This document shows positions 1-7,198 of a stretch of DNA of 22,463 nucleotides, piece by piece; the first letter of the stretch is position 1, and the number at the start of each line of letters is the position of its first letter. The translations under genes and the position numbers were made by a program. Origin of the DNA: Intestinibacter sp. (GTDB lineage: Bacteria > Bacillota > Clostridia > Peptostreptococcales > Peptostreptococcaceae); assembly GCF_022780145.1 (NCBI RefSeq), contig NZ_JALEXO010000285.1:1-22463 (forward strand). The letters are read 5' to 3'. Under the pieces are notes generated by a model. That model saw nothing but the letters and a program-made list of their open reading frames with translations. It had not been told where the DNA came from and made no database searches.

Positions 1-26
1 ATAAATAATAAATCTGAAAACACCAT
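1..26 (-). CDS. 5' tip of a gene running off the left edge
   Basis: On the minus strand an ATG at 26-24 opens a frame (M-V-F-S-D-L-L-F) that leaves the window. It is preceded by a strong ribosome site, CGAGGAGGA at 36-44, ten bases before the ATG, and farther upstream by a near-consensus promoter (101-129). Only eight codons are visible, so no product can be named. Confidence 0.45.
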
Positions 27-100
27 TTTTTATAATCCTCCTCGTATAATTTAGTTGTTATATTTGATATAAAGTCTCATAATCAAATTTGACAATTGGC

Positions 101-129
101 ATTATAATACTATATAAACTAATTTTCAA
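101..129 (-). promoter_or_regulatory. Sigma-A-type promoter for the leftmost gene
   Basis: Minus strand: -35 TTGAAA (124-129), 17-base spacer, -10 TATAAT (101-106). The predicted start lies about 70 bases upstream of the ATG at 26. The direction agrees with the ribosome site at 36-44. A TTGACA at 89-94 on the plus strand has no gene to serve. Confidence 0.55.
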
Positions 130-245
130 CAATGTATTGTAAAGTATTGTAAAAATTTGTTTATATTTACAACTAAACAAAGAATTACAAATTATTTTAT
201 ATCGTATTTTCAAAAAATATGTCATAATATAATTTCCAACAAATA

Positions 246-287
246 AAAAAAATCTGCTTCCATATATTGTAGAAACAGATTTTTTTC
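246..287 (-). terminator. Terminator of the HD-domain gene
   Basis: Arms at about 247-260 and 272-286 pair as AAATCTG.TTC with GAA.CAGATTT and are flanked by A and T runs, so it could work both ways. The single plus-strand C/A mismatch becomes a G-U pair in minus-strand RNA, which favours service to the gene ending at 294. Confidence 0.75.
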
Positions 288-293
288 AACTTA

Positions 294-863
294 TTATAAA
301 TCTCCTTTAAGTCCTATTTCTTCGGCAACTTCACGCATACCTAAAATAGTTTCTTCTATTACTTCGTTTAATTCTTTGCCTAGCATTTGGCATCCATTTT
401 CTATGACTTCTCTATTTACACCAGCTGCAAAGCCTTTAGATTTGTATTTTTTCTTAACTGATTTAACTGTTATATCTAAAACACTCTTTGATGGTCTCAT
501 TATAACAGCTGCAGTTATAAGCCCTGTTAATTCATCTATAGTGTATAGAACTTTTTCCATGTCAGTTTCTGGTTTAACATCGTTTACAAGTCCGTAACCG
601 TGGCTTATTATAGCACGTATTACTTCTTGATCTATGCCTTTAGCTTCTAATATTTCTATAGTTTTTTTGCAGTGTTCTTCTGGATATAATTCATAGTCTA
701 CATCGTGTAATAATCCGACTACACCCCATTCATCAGGATTTCCACCATATAAATTAGCAAAATGTCTCATTACACCTTCTACTGTCAATCCATGTTTTAT
801 TAAATGTTCGTCCTTATTATATTCTGTAAATATTTCCCATGCTTCTTCTCTTGTTGGATACAT
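294..863 (-). CDS. HD-domain metal-dependent phosphohydrolase
   Basis: A 189-residue HD-superfamily protein. The metal-binding pattern is complete: His24, the HD doublet at His53-Asp54 (motif LLHDVDY), His88 in ISHGYG and Asp110 in TIDELTG. Proteins of this size and pattern are usually annotated as HDIG or HD-domain hydrolases acting on phosphate esters or nucleotides; the substrate cannot be told from the sequence. A GTG nine bases farther upstream (872) is in frame, but the GGGGTGG ribosome site overlaps it and sits five bases before the ATG at 863, so I take 863 as the start. The gene is monocistronic, with its own promoter (918-946) and terminator (247-286). No extra domain such as GGDEF or response regulator is present. 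The family call is secure, the function unknown. Confidence 0.85.
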   Translation of the reverse strand: MYPTREEAWEIFTEYNKDEHLIKHGLTVEGVMRHFANLYGGNPDEWGVVGLLHDVDYELYPEEHCKKTIEILEAKGIDQEVIRAIISHGYGLVNDVKPETDMEKVLYTIDELTGLITAAVIMRPSKSVLDITVKSVKKKYKSKGFAAGVNREVIENGCQMLGKELNEVIEETILGMREVAEEIGLKGDL

Positions 864-917
864 GTAAACCACCCCTTATTTATGTATAATTATTTATTAT
901 GAAAATTCTTAATATAG

Positions 918-946
918 ATTATATAATTCTTTTACAATTTTATCAA
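918..946 (-). promoter_or_regulatory. Promoter of the HD-domain gene
   Basis: Minus strand: TTGATA (941-946), 17-base spacer, TATAAT (918-923), about 50 bases upstream of the ATG at 863. This is a close match to the housekeeping consensus, and it lies between the cupin terminator and the HD gene, as an independent unit should. Confidence 0.65.
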
Positions 947-959
947 TATTTACAAACAT

Positions 960-990
960 AAAAAGCACTAGATAAATTCTAATGCTTTTT
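960..990 (-). terminator. Terminator of the cupin gene
   Basis: Arms 960-972 and 978-990 form AAAAAGCA.TAGA against TCTA.TGCTTTTT with a five-base loop. The one C/A mismatch on the plus strand is G-U in minus-strand RNA, giving a continuous 13-pair stem. It begins 19 bases after the cupin stop codon. Confidence 0.75.
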
Positions 991-1008
991 GTTAAATCAT
1001 AATTTAGT

Positions 1009-1587
1009 TTAATGTTCAGAAGCTTGTGCATCTGACTTAGTTTGATGAACTGTACCAAACGGATGATGAGGTGGAGCATAAATTGCATACAATTTAAGCG
1101 GTTGATTACCTACATTGATAACATTGTGCCACTTGCCAGCAGGTATCACTATAGCAAAGTCATCGTAAATTCTCTTTTGAAAATCTAAATTATTTTTACT
1201 ATCTCCCATCACCACAATTGCTTGACCTTCTTCAATTCGTATAAATTGATCAGTTGTTTCGTGGATTTCTAAGCCTATATCATCTCCCACATCTATACTC
1301 ATAAGTGTAACTTGTAAATTTTCTCCTGTCCACAAAGCTGTTCGAAAAGTATTATTTTGTTTAGCTACATCGTTAATATTGATTGCCAATGGGTTTGGCC
1401 CGTAATCCTTTAGATTCATAGTATTTGTATTGTAATTAAACATATATGCTTGTTGACCATTTAAACAATTTTTCATACACATACTATTGTACATTTGAGG
1501 ATTAATCCAAAATGGATATGGATACATATACCACATTTGAGGACCAAACCCAAAAAGATATGGATTTTGGTTGTATATAATTATCAA
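1009..1587 (-). CDS. Cupin-domain protein with Tyr/Met/Pro-rich N-terminus
   Basis: 192 residues in two parts. Residues 1-60 are rich in Tyr, Met, Pro, Asn, Phe and Trp (for example MWYMYPYPFW near 18-27) with a short CMKNC motif. Residues 80-180 form a single cupin barrel: motif 1 is GLEIHETTDQ..RIEEG (His109) and motif 2 is VIPAGKWHNVIN (His154). It ends in the PHHPFGTVH.TK.DA signature common in cupins annotated as mannose-6-phosphate-isomerase-like. Two His ligands are visible; motif 1 has HE..D rather than the classical HxH, so metal binding may be altered. The N-terminal composition is reminiscent of spore-coat proteins, which is inference only. Start choice is awkward: AAAGGAG directly abuts the TTG at 1587 with no spacer, and the next in-frame ATG (residue 18) has no ribosome site. 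I see no confident promoter. Confidence 0.8.
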   Translation of the reverse strand: MIIIYNQNPYLFGFGPQMWYMYPYPFWINPQMYNSMCMKNCLNGQQAYMFNYNTNTMNLKDYGPNPLAININDVAKQNNTFRTALWTGENLQVTLMSIDVGDDIGLEIHETTDQFIRIEEGQAIVVMGDSKNNLDFQKRIYDDFAIVIPAGKWHNVINVGNQPLKLYAIYAPPHHPFGTVHQTKSDAQASEH

Positions 1588-1692
1588 CTCCTTTTTATAA
1601 TCTTTATAATATTTATGCTATATATTTAATAAATATACTTAATTACACCCAACTCTAGCGAAGCTACACCGCTATATCAACTTCCATTATAA

Positions 1693-1735
1693 ATATGTTT
1701 AAGAACTTTGTGAAGAATTATAGTTCTAAACATAT
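1693..1735. repeat. Inverted repeat upstream of the cupin gene
   Basis: ATATGTTTAAGAACT (1693-1707) and AGTTCTAAACATAT (1722-1735) pair as a 14-bp stem with one bulged A and a 14-base loop. A looser direct repeat, (C)ATTATAAAT.ATGTTT, occurs at about 1685 and 1759. It could be a leader hairpin for the cupin mRNA or an operator. The rest of 1588-1808 shows no gene. Confidence 0.45.
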
Positions 1736-1808
1736 CTTTTTCCAAAATAAAATCTATTCATTATAAATAATGTTTCTAAACTAATTAGATTTATATATAT
1801 TTGTAAAT

Positions 1809-1852
1809 AAAAAATGGCTAGACATGTTTATACCAAATGCCTAACCATTTTT
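1809..1852 (-). terminator. Terminator of the deacetylase-prsA operon
   Basis: Arms 1809-1825 and 1837-1852 (AAAAATGG.TAG.CAT against ATG.CTA.CCATTTTT). Two plus-strand mismatches both become G-U pairs in minus-strand RNA, which then ends in a U tract. It lies 30 bases after the prsA stop. Confidence 0.8.
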
Positions 1853-1881
1853 ATTTTCAAATTATCTAATATATTTAAATT

Positions 1882-2847
1882 TTAGTATCTCTCTACTTCA
1901 GCTTTATCTCTTAAAGTAGCTATATGTTCTAAGTATTTATCTGCAAGTATTTTACTTACGACTTGATCTTTTACATCGTCTAGTGATTTTTGTTCTGTCT
2001 TTTTGTCAGTTACTTTAACTATTTCATATCCAAAAGGAGTTTCAAATACATCTGATATATCGCCCTTGTTTAGTTTAAATACTTCATTTGTAAATTCAGC
2101 GTTTTTATCCTCTCTAGTGAAGTATCCTAGATATCCGCCTTTTTTACCAGTGCTTTGGTCGTCAGAGTTTTCTTTAGCTAGCTTTTCAAAATCTTCTCCT
2201 GATTTTACTTTTTCTAGTATACTATCAGCTTTAGATTTTAATTCTTCATTTTTAGAATCATCTACTGTTTTGCCATTTTCATCTACTGTTGTAACTAGTA
2301 TATGGTAAGCTTCTACAGATTCTTCTTCGAAATCTTTTTTGTTTGCATCGTAGTATTTTTGGATTTCTTCATCTGTAACCTTTATATTTTCTTCAAATTT
2401 TTCTCTGTATTTTTGAACCATTAAATCTTTTTTAATAGTTTCCTTTAAGTAATCCTCATCTACATTTGCATCATCCAACAATTTCTTGTAATTTGTGTTT
2501 AAATCTAATACACCTTTGATTTGATCATATTTTTGATTTACTTCATCATCTGTAACTTTTATTTTATCCTTCTCTGCTTGTTCGTACACAACTTCATTAT
2601 CTATCATATAAGATACTACTTGATTGTTTATTTCTTCTTGTGCCTCTTTATCATCTTCTGATTTATTAAATTCAGCTAAGTAATCCCTATTTGTATATCC
2701 TGCTGTAGCAACTAATATAGATTTTACTTTTTCAACTTCATCTTTTGAAACTTCAGTTTCTCCTACTTTAAATGCGTTGCCATTAGAGCATCCCACCATT
2801 GATAGGCAAAGAGCACCTACTAATCCTAAATATAATATTTTCTTCAA
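1882..2847 (-). CDS. prsA: PrsA-like foldase lipoprotein (parvulin peptidyl-prolyl isomerase)
   Basis: Extracytoplasmic lipoprotein chaperone that helps exported proteins fold after translocation. It opens MKKILYLGLVG, a typical signal peptide, and has the lipobox SMVGC (lipid-modified Cys at residue 20). A charged helical SurA-like N-domain follows to about residue 175. Then comes a PpiC/parvulin domain at about 178-285: VEAYHILV, GEDFEKLAKENSDD, GGYLGYF, TPFGYEIVKV. About 320 residues is normal for clostridial PrsA. A GTG at 2856 is in frame, but AGGTGA lies five bases before the TTG at 2847, and the TTG gives the better signal peptide, so I prefer TTG. It follows the deacetylase gene by 15 bases and should be co-transcribed. 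It ends in the terminator at 1809-1852. Confidence 0.9.
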   Translation of the reverse strand: MKKILYLGLVGALCLSMVGCSNGNAFKVGETEVSKDEVEKVKSILVATAGYTNRDYLAEFNKSEDDKEAQEEINNQVVSYMIDNEVVYEQAEKDKIKVTDDEVNQKYDQIKGVLDLNTNYKKLLDDANVDEDYLKETIKKDLMVQKYREKFEENIKVTDEEIQKYYDANKKDFEEESVEAYHILVTTVDENGKTVDDSKNEELKSKADSILEKVKSGEDFEKLAKENSDDQSTGKKGGYLGYFTREDKNAEFTNEVFKLNKGDISDVFETPFGYEIVKVTDKKTEQKSLDDVKDQVVSKILADKYLEHIATLRDKAEVERY

Positions 2848-2862
2848 TCCGTTCACCTACCT

Positions 2863-3663
2863 TTAGTTTTGACTTCCTAATTTTCCATTCCAATAATTTT
2901 GTTCTTGTTGATTTTGTGCTATTGGAAGTATTTCATATCCTTGTGATTTTAGATATTTAATTATGTCATCTAAAACAGCTACTGTCTGTTTTCTTTCATG
3001 AATTAAAACAGTTATATCGTCACCTACTGCATATTTTTTCAAATTAGCCATTATTTGTGGTGAAGTAGATTTCCAGTCTTCAGTATCTAAAGTCCAGTCC
3101 CATAATTTATATCCAGAAGCTACTAAATTATCGTAAGAAGATTGAGGAGTAAATGGTTTACTACCAAATGGCAATCTTATAACCTTAGAAGTTTCACCAG
3201 TTATTTTTGTAAAAGTTTTTGCACAAACATCAAATTCTTCCTTTGCAGATGTAGAAGTCTTATACAATTTGTGTATGTCGTGGCTCACACTGTGGAATCC
3301 AACAGTATTTCCAGCTTTTACTGCATTTTTTACTTGTTCAGGAAATGCTTCCATATTTCCATTTACCATAAAAAATGTTGCATTGACATTGTTGTTTTTT
3401 AATATTTCAACCATTTTATCAGTATATTCTGATGGTCCATCATCTATAGTAATATGAGCAACCTTACCGTAAGTTTTTGTAGGTCCTTTATTTATTTCCT
3501 TTGATGAATCGTAGATTATATCTGATACTGTAGTCGATGCTAACGTAGCATTTCTTTTGTATTCATTTTCACTTAATTTTTTATTGCTATTAGAACATCC
3601 AACAAGTGCTACTAAAGCTGCGATGATTAAAGTTATTATCACTAATTTCTTTTTTGTTTTCAA
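2863..3663 (-). CDS. Polysaccharide deacetylase lipoprotein (NodB domain)
   Basis: Carbohydrate esterase family 4 enzyme, expected to remove N-acetyl groups from peptidoglycan or another surface glycan, anchored outside the membrane. The 266 residues begin with a basic signal peptide and lipobox ALVGC (Cys23). The NodB motifs are in order: TIDDGPS (Asp74 probable base, Asp75 metal), HSVSH (metal His124 and His128), RLPFG (163-167), LDTEDW (192-197) and VLIHE (His222). All catalytic residues are present, so it should be active. The start is TTG at 3663, with GAGGGGGAA about seven bases upstream. It is the first gene of a two-gene operon with the PrsA-like foldase. Its upstream region carries a perfect 38-bp direct repeat. 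The exact glycan is not determined. Confidence 0.9.
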   Translation of the reverse strand: MKTKKKLVIITLIIAALVALVGCSNSNKKLSENEYKRNATLASTTVSDIIYDSSKEINKGPTKTYGKVAHITIDDGPSEYTDKMVEILKNNNVNATFFMVNGNMEAFPEQVKNAVKAGNTVGFHSVSHDIHKLYKTSTSAKEEFDVCAKTFTKITGETSKVIRLPFGSKPFTPQSSYDNLVASGYKLWDWTLDTEDWKSTSPQIMANLKKYAVGDDITVLIHERKQTVAVLDDIIKYLKSQGYEILPIAQNQQEQNYWNGKLGSQN

Positions 3664-3717
3664 AGCGATTCCCCCTCATTATTTTATTTTTTTTGACATC
3701 AAATATCTCTATTTCTT

Positions 3718-3746
3718 ATTTTCCTACATCAAGAACTTATAGTCAA
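3718..3746 (-). promoter_or_regulatory. Possible promoter of the deacetylase-prsA operon
   Basis: Minus strand: TTGACT (3741-3746, inside the left repeat copy), 17 bases, GAAAAT (3718-3723). The -35 is good and the -10 matches four of six. The other repeat copy carries the same TTGACT but has no acceptable -10 behind it. Weak support. Confidence 0.35.
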
Positions 3747-3773
3747 TAAAAAAACATTAACAATGTTGTAACA
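3736..3773. repeat. 38-bp direct repeat, copy 1
   Basis: Identical over 38 bases to 3811-3848, 75 bases apart start to start. Read on the minus strand it contains AACATT-GTT-AATGTT followed by seven T and then TTGACTATAAG, that is, a small hairpin with a U run next to a -35-like element. Confidence 0.9.
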
Positions 3774-3810
3774 TTTCACCTCCTGATACATCATCTGTAT
3801 TCTCGATATC

Positions 3811-3848
3811 CTTATAGTCAATAAAAAAACATTAACAATGTTGTAACA
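3811..3848. repeat. 38-bp direct repeat, copy 2
   Basis: Perfect second copy of 3736-3773. The 37 bases between the copies (3774-3810) contain, on the minus strand, a strong AGGAGGTGA ribosome site leading to an ATG at 3773 that gives only MLQHC before a stop. The duplication may have copied an old gene start. The rest of 3664-4034 is AT-rich and holds only the terminator at 3884-3929. Confidence 0.9.
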
Positions 3849-3883
3849 AAAAAATCAAGTTACATATAAATACATTTTTTTCA

Positions 3884-3929
3884 AAAAAATAAACAATAGT
3901 AAATTCGCCTTTACTCTTGTTTATTTTTT
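3884..3929 (-). terminator. Terminator of the histidine operon
   Basis: Arms 3884-3903 and 3910-3929, 20 positions with one internal mismatch and a six-base loop TTCGCC, flanked by A6 and T6. It lies about 105 bases after the hisI stop and could stop transcription from either side. Confidence 0.8.
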
Positions 3930-4034
3930 AATCGATCGTATTATTCTTATTTTTTATTTATTCTATTTATCCATTATATTCAATATCTTTTCAAATAAAT
4001 ACTCTAGCATATAATATGTTGTCTCATAAAGATT

Positions 4035-4424
4035 TTATCTATATTCCTCAGGTACCTCCATCATTGGATTGAAAAAGCATGAATAGTTTCCAGTATGGCA
4101 AGCCACCCCTGTTTGTTTAACTAAAACAAGTATAGCATCTGCGTCACAATCGTAGTATAGGCCTTGAACATCTTGAATATGACCTGAAGTCAATCCCTTA
4201 GTCCATAATTCTTGTCTACTTCTACTAAAGTAGCATGCCTTCTTTTCTGTAAGTGTCTTTTTTATAGATTCTTCATTCATATATGCAAGCATTAAAACTG
4301 CACCAGTGTCTACATCTTGTGCTATTGCAGGTATTAAGCCTCTTTCATCGAATTTTAAATTTTTTATTGCGTCAAAATCTATCTTTCCATTTAATGTTTT
4401 GTCTGTCGTAACTAATCCTTTCAT
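4035..4424 (-). CDS. hisI: Phosphoribosyl-AMP cyclohydrolase
   Basis: Third step of histidine synthesis: opens the adenine ring of PR-AMP to give ProFAR. 129 residues with family signatures: WTKG.TSGH, the metal site YDCDADA, and the zinc-site cluster GVACHTGNYSCFF near the C-terminus. The length is that of the cyclohydrolase domain alone; there is no fused HisE pyrophosphohydrolase domain. An in-frame ATG exists at 4439, but the GAGGAG ribosome site lies inside that extension, seven bases before the ATG at 4424, so 4424 is the probable start. It is the last gene of the operon, separated from hisF by 99 bases that hold a strong hairpin (4473-4501). Confidence 0.95.
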   Translation of the reverse strand: MKGLVTTDKTLNGKIDFDAIKNLKFDERGLIPAIAQDVDTGAVLMLAYMNEESIKKTLTEKKACYFSRSRQELWTKGLTSGHIQDVQGLYYDCDADAILVLVKQTGVACHTGNYSCFFNPMMEVPEEYR

Positions 4425-4472
4425 TATTGTACTCCTCATTTTTTAGATTGATTATTTAAAATAATAGTATTC

Positions 4473-4501
4473 TAGCCCTTACATTAAAAATGTAAAGGCT
4501 A
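4473..4501 (-). other. Intercistronic hairpin between hisF and hisI
   Basis: TAGCCCTTACATT (4473-4485) pairs with AATGTAAAGGCTA (4489-4501) across an AAA loop: 13 pairs, with one plus-strand C/A that is G-U in minus-strand RNA. No U run follows on the minus strand, so it is not a standard terminator. It may protect the hisF end or be a processing site. Confidence 0.55.
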
Positions 4502-4523
4502 TCTATAATTTTTATAATATAAT

Positions 4524-5282
4524 TTATAATCTGACTTCTACACCTTGTTCCTTCATGTATTTCTTTAAGTCGTTTATTTTTATTTCGCCAAAGTGGAAAA
4601 CTGAAGCTGCAAGTATTCCGTCTGCATTTGCTTCTTTAGCTGCTTGTACAAAGTGATCCATTTCTCCTGCACCACCTGATGCTATAACTGGCACGTTTAC
4701 AGCAGCTGTTATTTTAGATAGCAATTCTATATCGTATCCGTTTTTCATACCGTCTTCATCTATACTGTTTACAACTATTTCTCCTGCGCCTAGCTCTACA
4801 CCCTTTATAGCCCACTTAATTGCATCTAGGTCAGTTTTTTCTCTTCCACCTTTTACATATACACTCCAAGAACCTTCGTCATTTTTCTTAGCATCCATTG
4901 ATAAAACGACGCATTGTGCCCCGAATTTTTCTGAAGCTTCTCTTATAAGCTCTGGATTTCTAACTGCTGATGAGTTAACTGAAACCTTGTCAGCACCTTG
5001 GTTAAGTATATTTGTAAAGTCGTCTATGCTGCTTACTCCACCACCGACACTAAATGGTATATTTATTTGTTCAGCAACCTTGCTTACGAATTCTAGTGAA
5101 GTTTTTCTTTCTTCATTAGAAGCTGTTATATCGTAGAAAACTAATTCGTCAGCTCCACTTTCACTGTAGAATTTTCCTAAAGTAGCAGGATCGTCTACAT
5201 CTTGTATATCTTTAAATTTTTTACCTTTTACAACTCTTCCGTTTCTAACATCTAAGCATGGTATTATTCTCTTAGTTAACAT
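4524..5282 (-). CDS. hisF: Imidazole glycerol phosphate synthase, cyclase subunit
   Basis: With HisH it converts PRFAR plus glutamine-derived ammonia to imidazole glycerol phosphate and AICAR. A 252-residue (beta-alpha)8 barrel, normal length. The catalytic acids are present: Asp11 in IIPCLDVRNG and Asp130 in VVLSMDAK. Phosphate-binding loops are seen as FSVGGGVSS and VIASGGAG. ATG start at 5282, overlapping the end of hisA by seven bases, which implies translational coupling. The order hisH-hisA-hisF keeps the two synthase subunits close to each other. Confidence 0.97.
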   Translation of the reverse strand: MLTKRIIPCLDVRNGRVVKGKKFKDIQDVDDPATLGKFYSESGADELVFYDITASNEERKTSLEFVSKVAEQINIPFSVGGGVSSIDDFTNILNQGADKVSVNSSAVRNPELIREASEKFGAQCVVLSMDAKKNDEGSWSVYVKGGREKTDLDAIKWAIKGVELGAGEIVVNSIDEDGMKNGYDIELLSKITAAVNVPVIASGGAGEMDHFVQAAKEANADGILAASVFHFGEIKINDLKKYMKEQGVEVRL

Positions 5283-5989
5283 AAATCTAGTACCTCCTTA
5301 AGATCTATTCTGTTATCATAAAGTGCCTTACCTATTATTGCACCGTACATGTTCATATCTAGTAATCTTTTTATATCGTCTATTGAAGTTACTCCACCTG
5401 ATGCTATTATATCTAGTGAAGTCTTCTTAGATAATTCTTCATATATATCGAAGTTTGGTCCTGAAAGCATACCGTCTTTTGATATATCTGTGTAGACTAT
5501 AGTTTTGACTCCTATTTGTTCAAGCTCTTTACATAAATCCACTGAATCTATGTCGCTTACTTGTTCCCATCCATGAGTTGCTACTTTTCCATTTTTAGCA
5601 TCGATTGAAACTACTATTTTACTAGCTCCGTATTTATCTATTAATTCTTTTAGTAATGCTTTATTTTCTATAGCCATAGTACCTACTATAACTCTGTTTA
5701 TTCCTAAATCTAAAAGCTCTTTAACTCTTTTTTCGTCTCTTATTCCTCCACCTACTTGTATTGGAACATCGACTGCCTTTGCTACCTTTGCTAAAGTAGC
5801 GTCGTTTATTCCGACTTCATCTCTTGAACCATTTAAATTTACTACATGTATAAACTCTGCTCCATATGAAGCCCATTTTTTAGCCATTAATGATGGATCT
5901 TCTCCATATACATTTACCTTGTCGAAATCTCCTTGTGTAAGTCTGACACATTTATTGTCCTTTATATCTATTGCTGGAAAAATTATCAT
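5276..5989 (-). CDS. hisA: ProFAR isomerase
   Basis: Amadori rearrangement of ProFAR to PRFAR, fourth step of the pathway. A 237-residue half-barrel-duplication protein homologous to HisF. It opens IIFPAIDIK with catalytic Asp8; the second conserved acid is Asp130 in VVSIDAKNG. Phosphate loops are IQVGGGIRD and IIASGGVTS. ATG at 5989, one base after the hisH stop; the 3' end overlaps hisF by seven bases. No unusual features. Confidence 0.97.
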   Translation of the reverse strand: MIIFPAIDIKDNKCVRLTQGDFDKVNVYGEDPSLMAKKWASYGAEFIHVVNLNGSRDEVGINDATLAKVAKAVDVPIQVGGGIRDEKRVKELLDLGINRVIVGTMAIENKALLKELIDKYGASKIVVSIDAKNGKVATHGWEQVSDIDSVDLCKELEQIGVKTIVYTDISKDGMLSGPNFDIYEELSKKTSLDIIASGGVTSIDDIKRLLDMNMYGAIIGKALYDNRIDLKEVLDLC

Positions 5990-5990
5990 A

Positions 5991-6599
5991 TTAATAAATC
6001 AACTCCTTGTATGCTTTTAATATATCTGCTCCGACTTGTCCACTTTTTTCTGGATGGAATTGTAATCCATATACGTTTCCTTTTCTAACAAGTCCTGGTA
6101 TTTTCTTGCCGTATTCTGAATAAGCTACTAATTCTTTATTTGAAGAGTTTGCATAGTATGAGTGAACATAGTAAACGTAATCGTCTTCTTTTATGTATTT
6201 TAATATTGGATCGTCAGCTTTTTCAAATTTTAAATTGTTCCATCCCATATGAGGAACCTTTAAATCTATATCTAAAAAGTCTACAGAACCTTCTATTAGT
6301 CCAAGACCTTCGTGAGTTCCGTATTCTGTACCTTGTTCGTACATAATTTGCATTCCTAGGCAGATACCTATCATAAATTTACCAGTTTTTGCAAATTCTC
6401 TTATAGGTTCAACTAATTCTAATTCGTTTAATTTTTTCATGGCATCGCCAAAAGCCCCAACTCCTGGAAGTATTAGTGAATCTGCATTTTTTATTTCATT
6501 TATGTCTTTAGATAATTTTGTTTCTATGCCTGCGCGGTTAAATCCTCTGATTACAGACCCTAAATTTCCTAAACCGTAATCTACTATAATATTATTCAT
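5991..6599 (-). CDS. hisH: Imidazole glycerol phosphate synthase, glutaminase subunit
   Basis: Class I glutamine amidotransferase that supplies ammonia to HisF. 202 residues. Catalytic triad visible: nucleophile Cys80 in MIGICLGMQ, and His182 and Glu184 in FHPEKS. The oxyanion-loop motif LPGVGAF lies at 44-50. ATG at 6599 overlaps the TAA of hisB by one base (TAATG), so translation is probably coupled. Confidence 0.97.
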   Translation of the reverse strand: MNNIIVDYGLGNLGSVIRGFNRAGIETKLSKDINEIKNADSLILPGVGAFGDAMKKLNELELVEPIREFAKTGKFMIGICLGMQIMYEQGTEYGTHEGLGLIEGSVDFLDIDLKVPHMGWNNLKFEKADDPILKYIKEDDYVYYVHSYYANSSNKELVAYSEYGKKIPGLVRKGNVYGLQFHPEKSGQVGADILKAYKELIY

Positions 6600-7177
6600 T
6601 ATAAAACCCCCTTTGATGAAGCAACTTCATCTGATATTATTTCTATTCCTTCTTTTAATGCTCTCGCAAAAGATTTAAATATTGCTTCTATTTTGTGATG
6701 ATCATTTTCACCATACAATAAATTGATATGTAGTGTAACTCTAGACTCGTTTACAAATGCTCTGAAAAATTCCTTTACCATTTGAGTAGTCATATTACCA
6801 ACTCTCTCATCTGTAAAATCGGCATTGAAAACTAAAAATGGTCTATTGCTGACATCTATACTAGTTCTAGCCAAAGCCTCATCCATAGGTATGAAAACTG
6901 TAGAATATCTTCTTATTCCACGTTTGTCACCTAAAGCTTGTTTTACACATTCCCCTAATGCTATTCCTATATCTTCAATCGTATGATGATCATCTACATA
7001 AGTATCGCCATGACATTTTACCTTCATATCAAATTTTCCATGAAATGCCATAAGTGTAAGCATGTGATCGAAAAATCCAACTCCAGTATCTATGTCTGCT
7101 TTTCCTGTTCCATCTAAATTTATTTCTACTAAAATTTGAGTTTCTAGTGTGTTTCTCTCTACTTTATAACTTCTCAT
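6599..7177 (-). CDS. hisB: Imidazoleglycerol-phosphate dehydratase
   Basis: Dehydrates imidazole glycerol phosphate to imidazole acetol phosphate. A 192-residue, dehydratase-only form with two metal-binding half-motifs, DDHHTIEDIGIALG and DHHKIEAIFKSFARAL. No N-terminal HAD phosphatase domain is fused as in enterobacteria, so histidinol-phosphate phosphatase must be another protein. ATG at 7177 with TAGGAGATAAAT upstream; 21 bases downstream of hisC. Confidence 0.97.
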   Translation of the reverse strand: MRSYKVERNTLETQILVEINLDGTGKADIDTGVGFFDHMLTLMAFHGKFDMKVKCHGDTYVDDHHTIEDIGIALGECVKQALGDKRGIRRYSTVFIPMDEALARTSIDVSNRPFLVFNADFTDERVGNMTTQMVKEFFRAFVNESRVTLHINLLYGENDHHKIEAIFKSFARALKEGIEIISDEVASSKGVL

Positions 7178-7198
7178 ATTTATCTCCTAAATCTTTTA

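Noticed and set aside
89..118. Plus-strand TTGACA promoter in the left intergenic region
   Set aside because: No plus-strand gene follows; the minus-strand promoter in the same place fits the gene and ribosome site at 24-44.
3755..3773. Five-codon ORF MLQHC with a strong SD in the repeat region
   Set aside because: Too short, no regulatory codon run, and probably a by-product of the duplication.
3736..3848. 38-base repeats with a 37-base spacer look like a CRISPR unit
   Set aside because: Only two copies, no further repeats on either side, no cas genes, and the repeat contains promoter-like elements next to an operon start.
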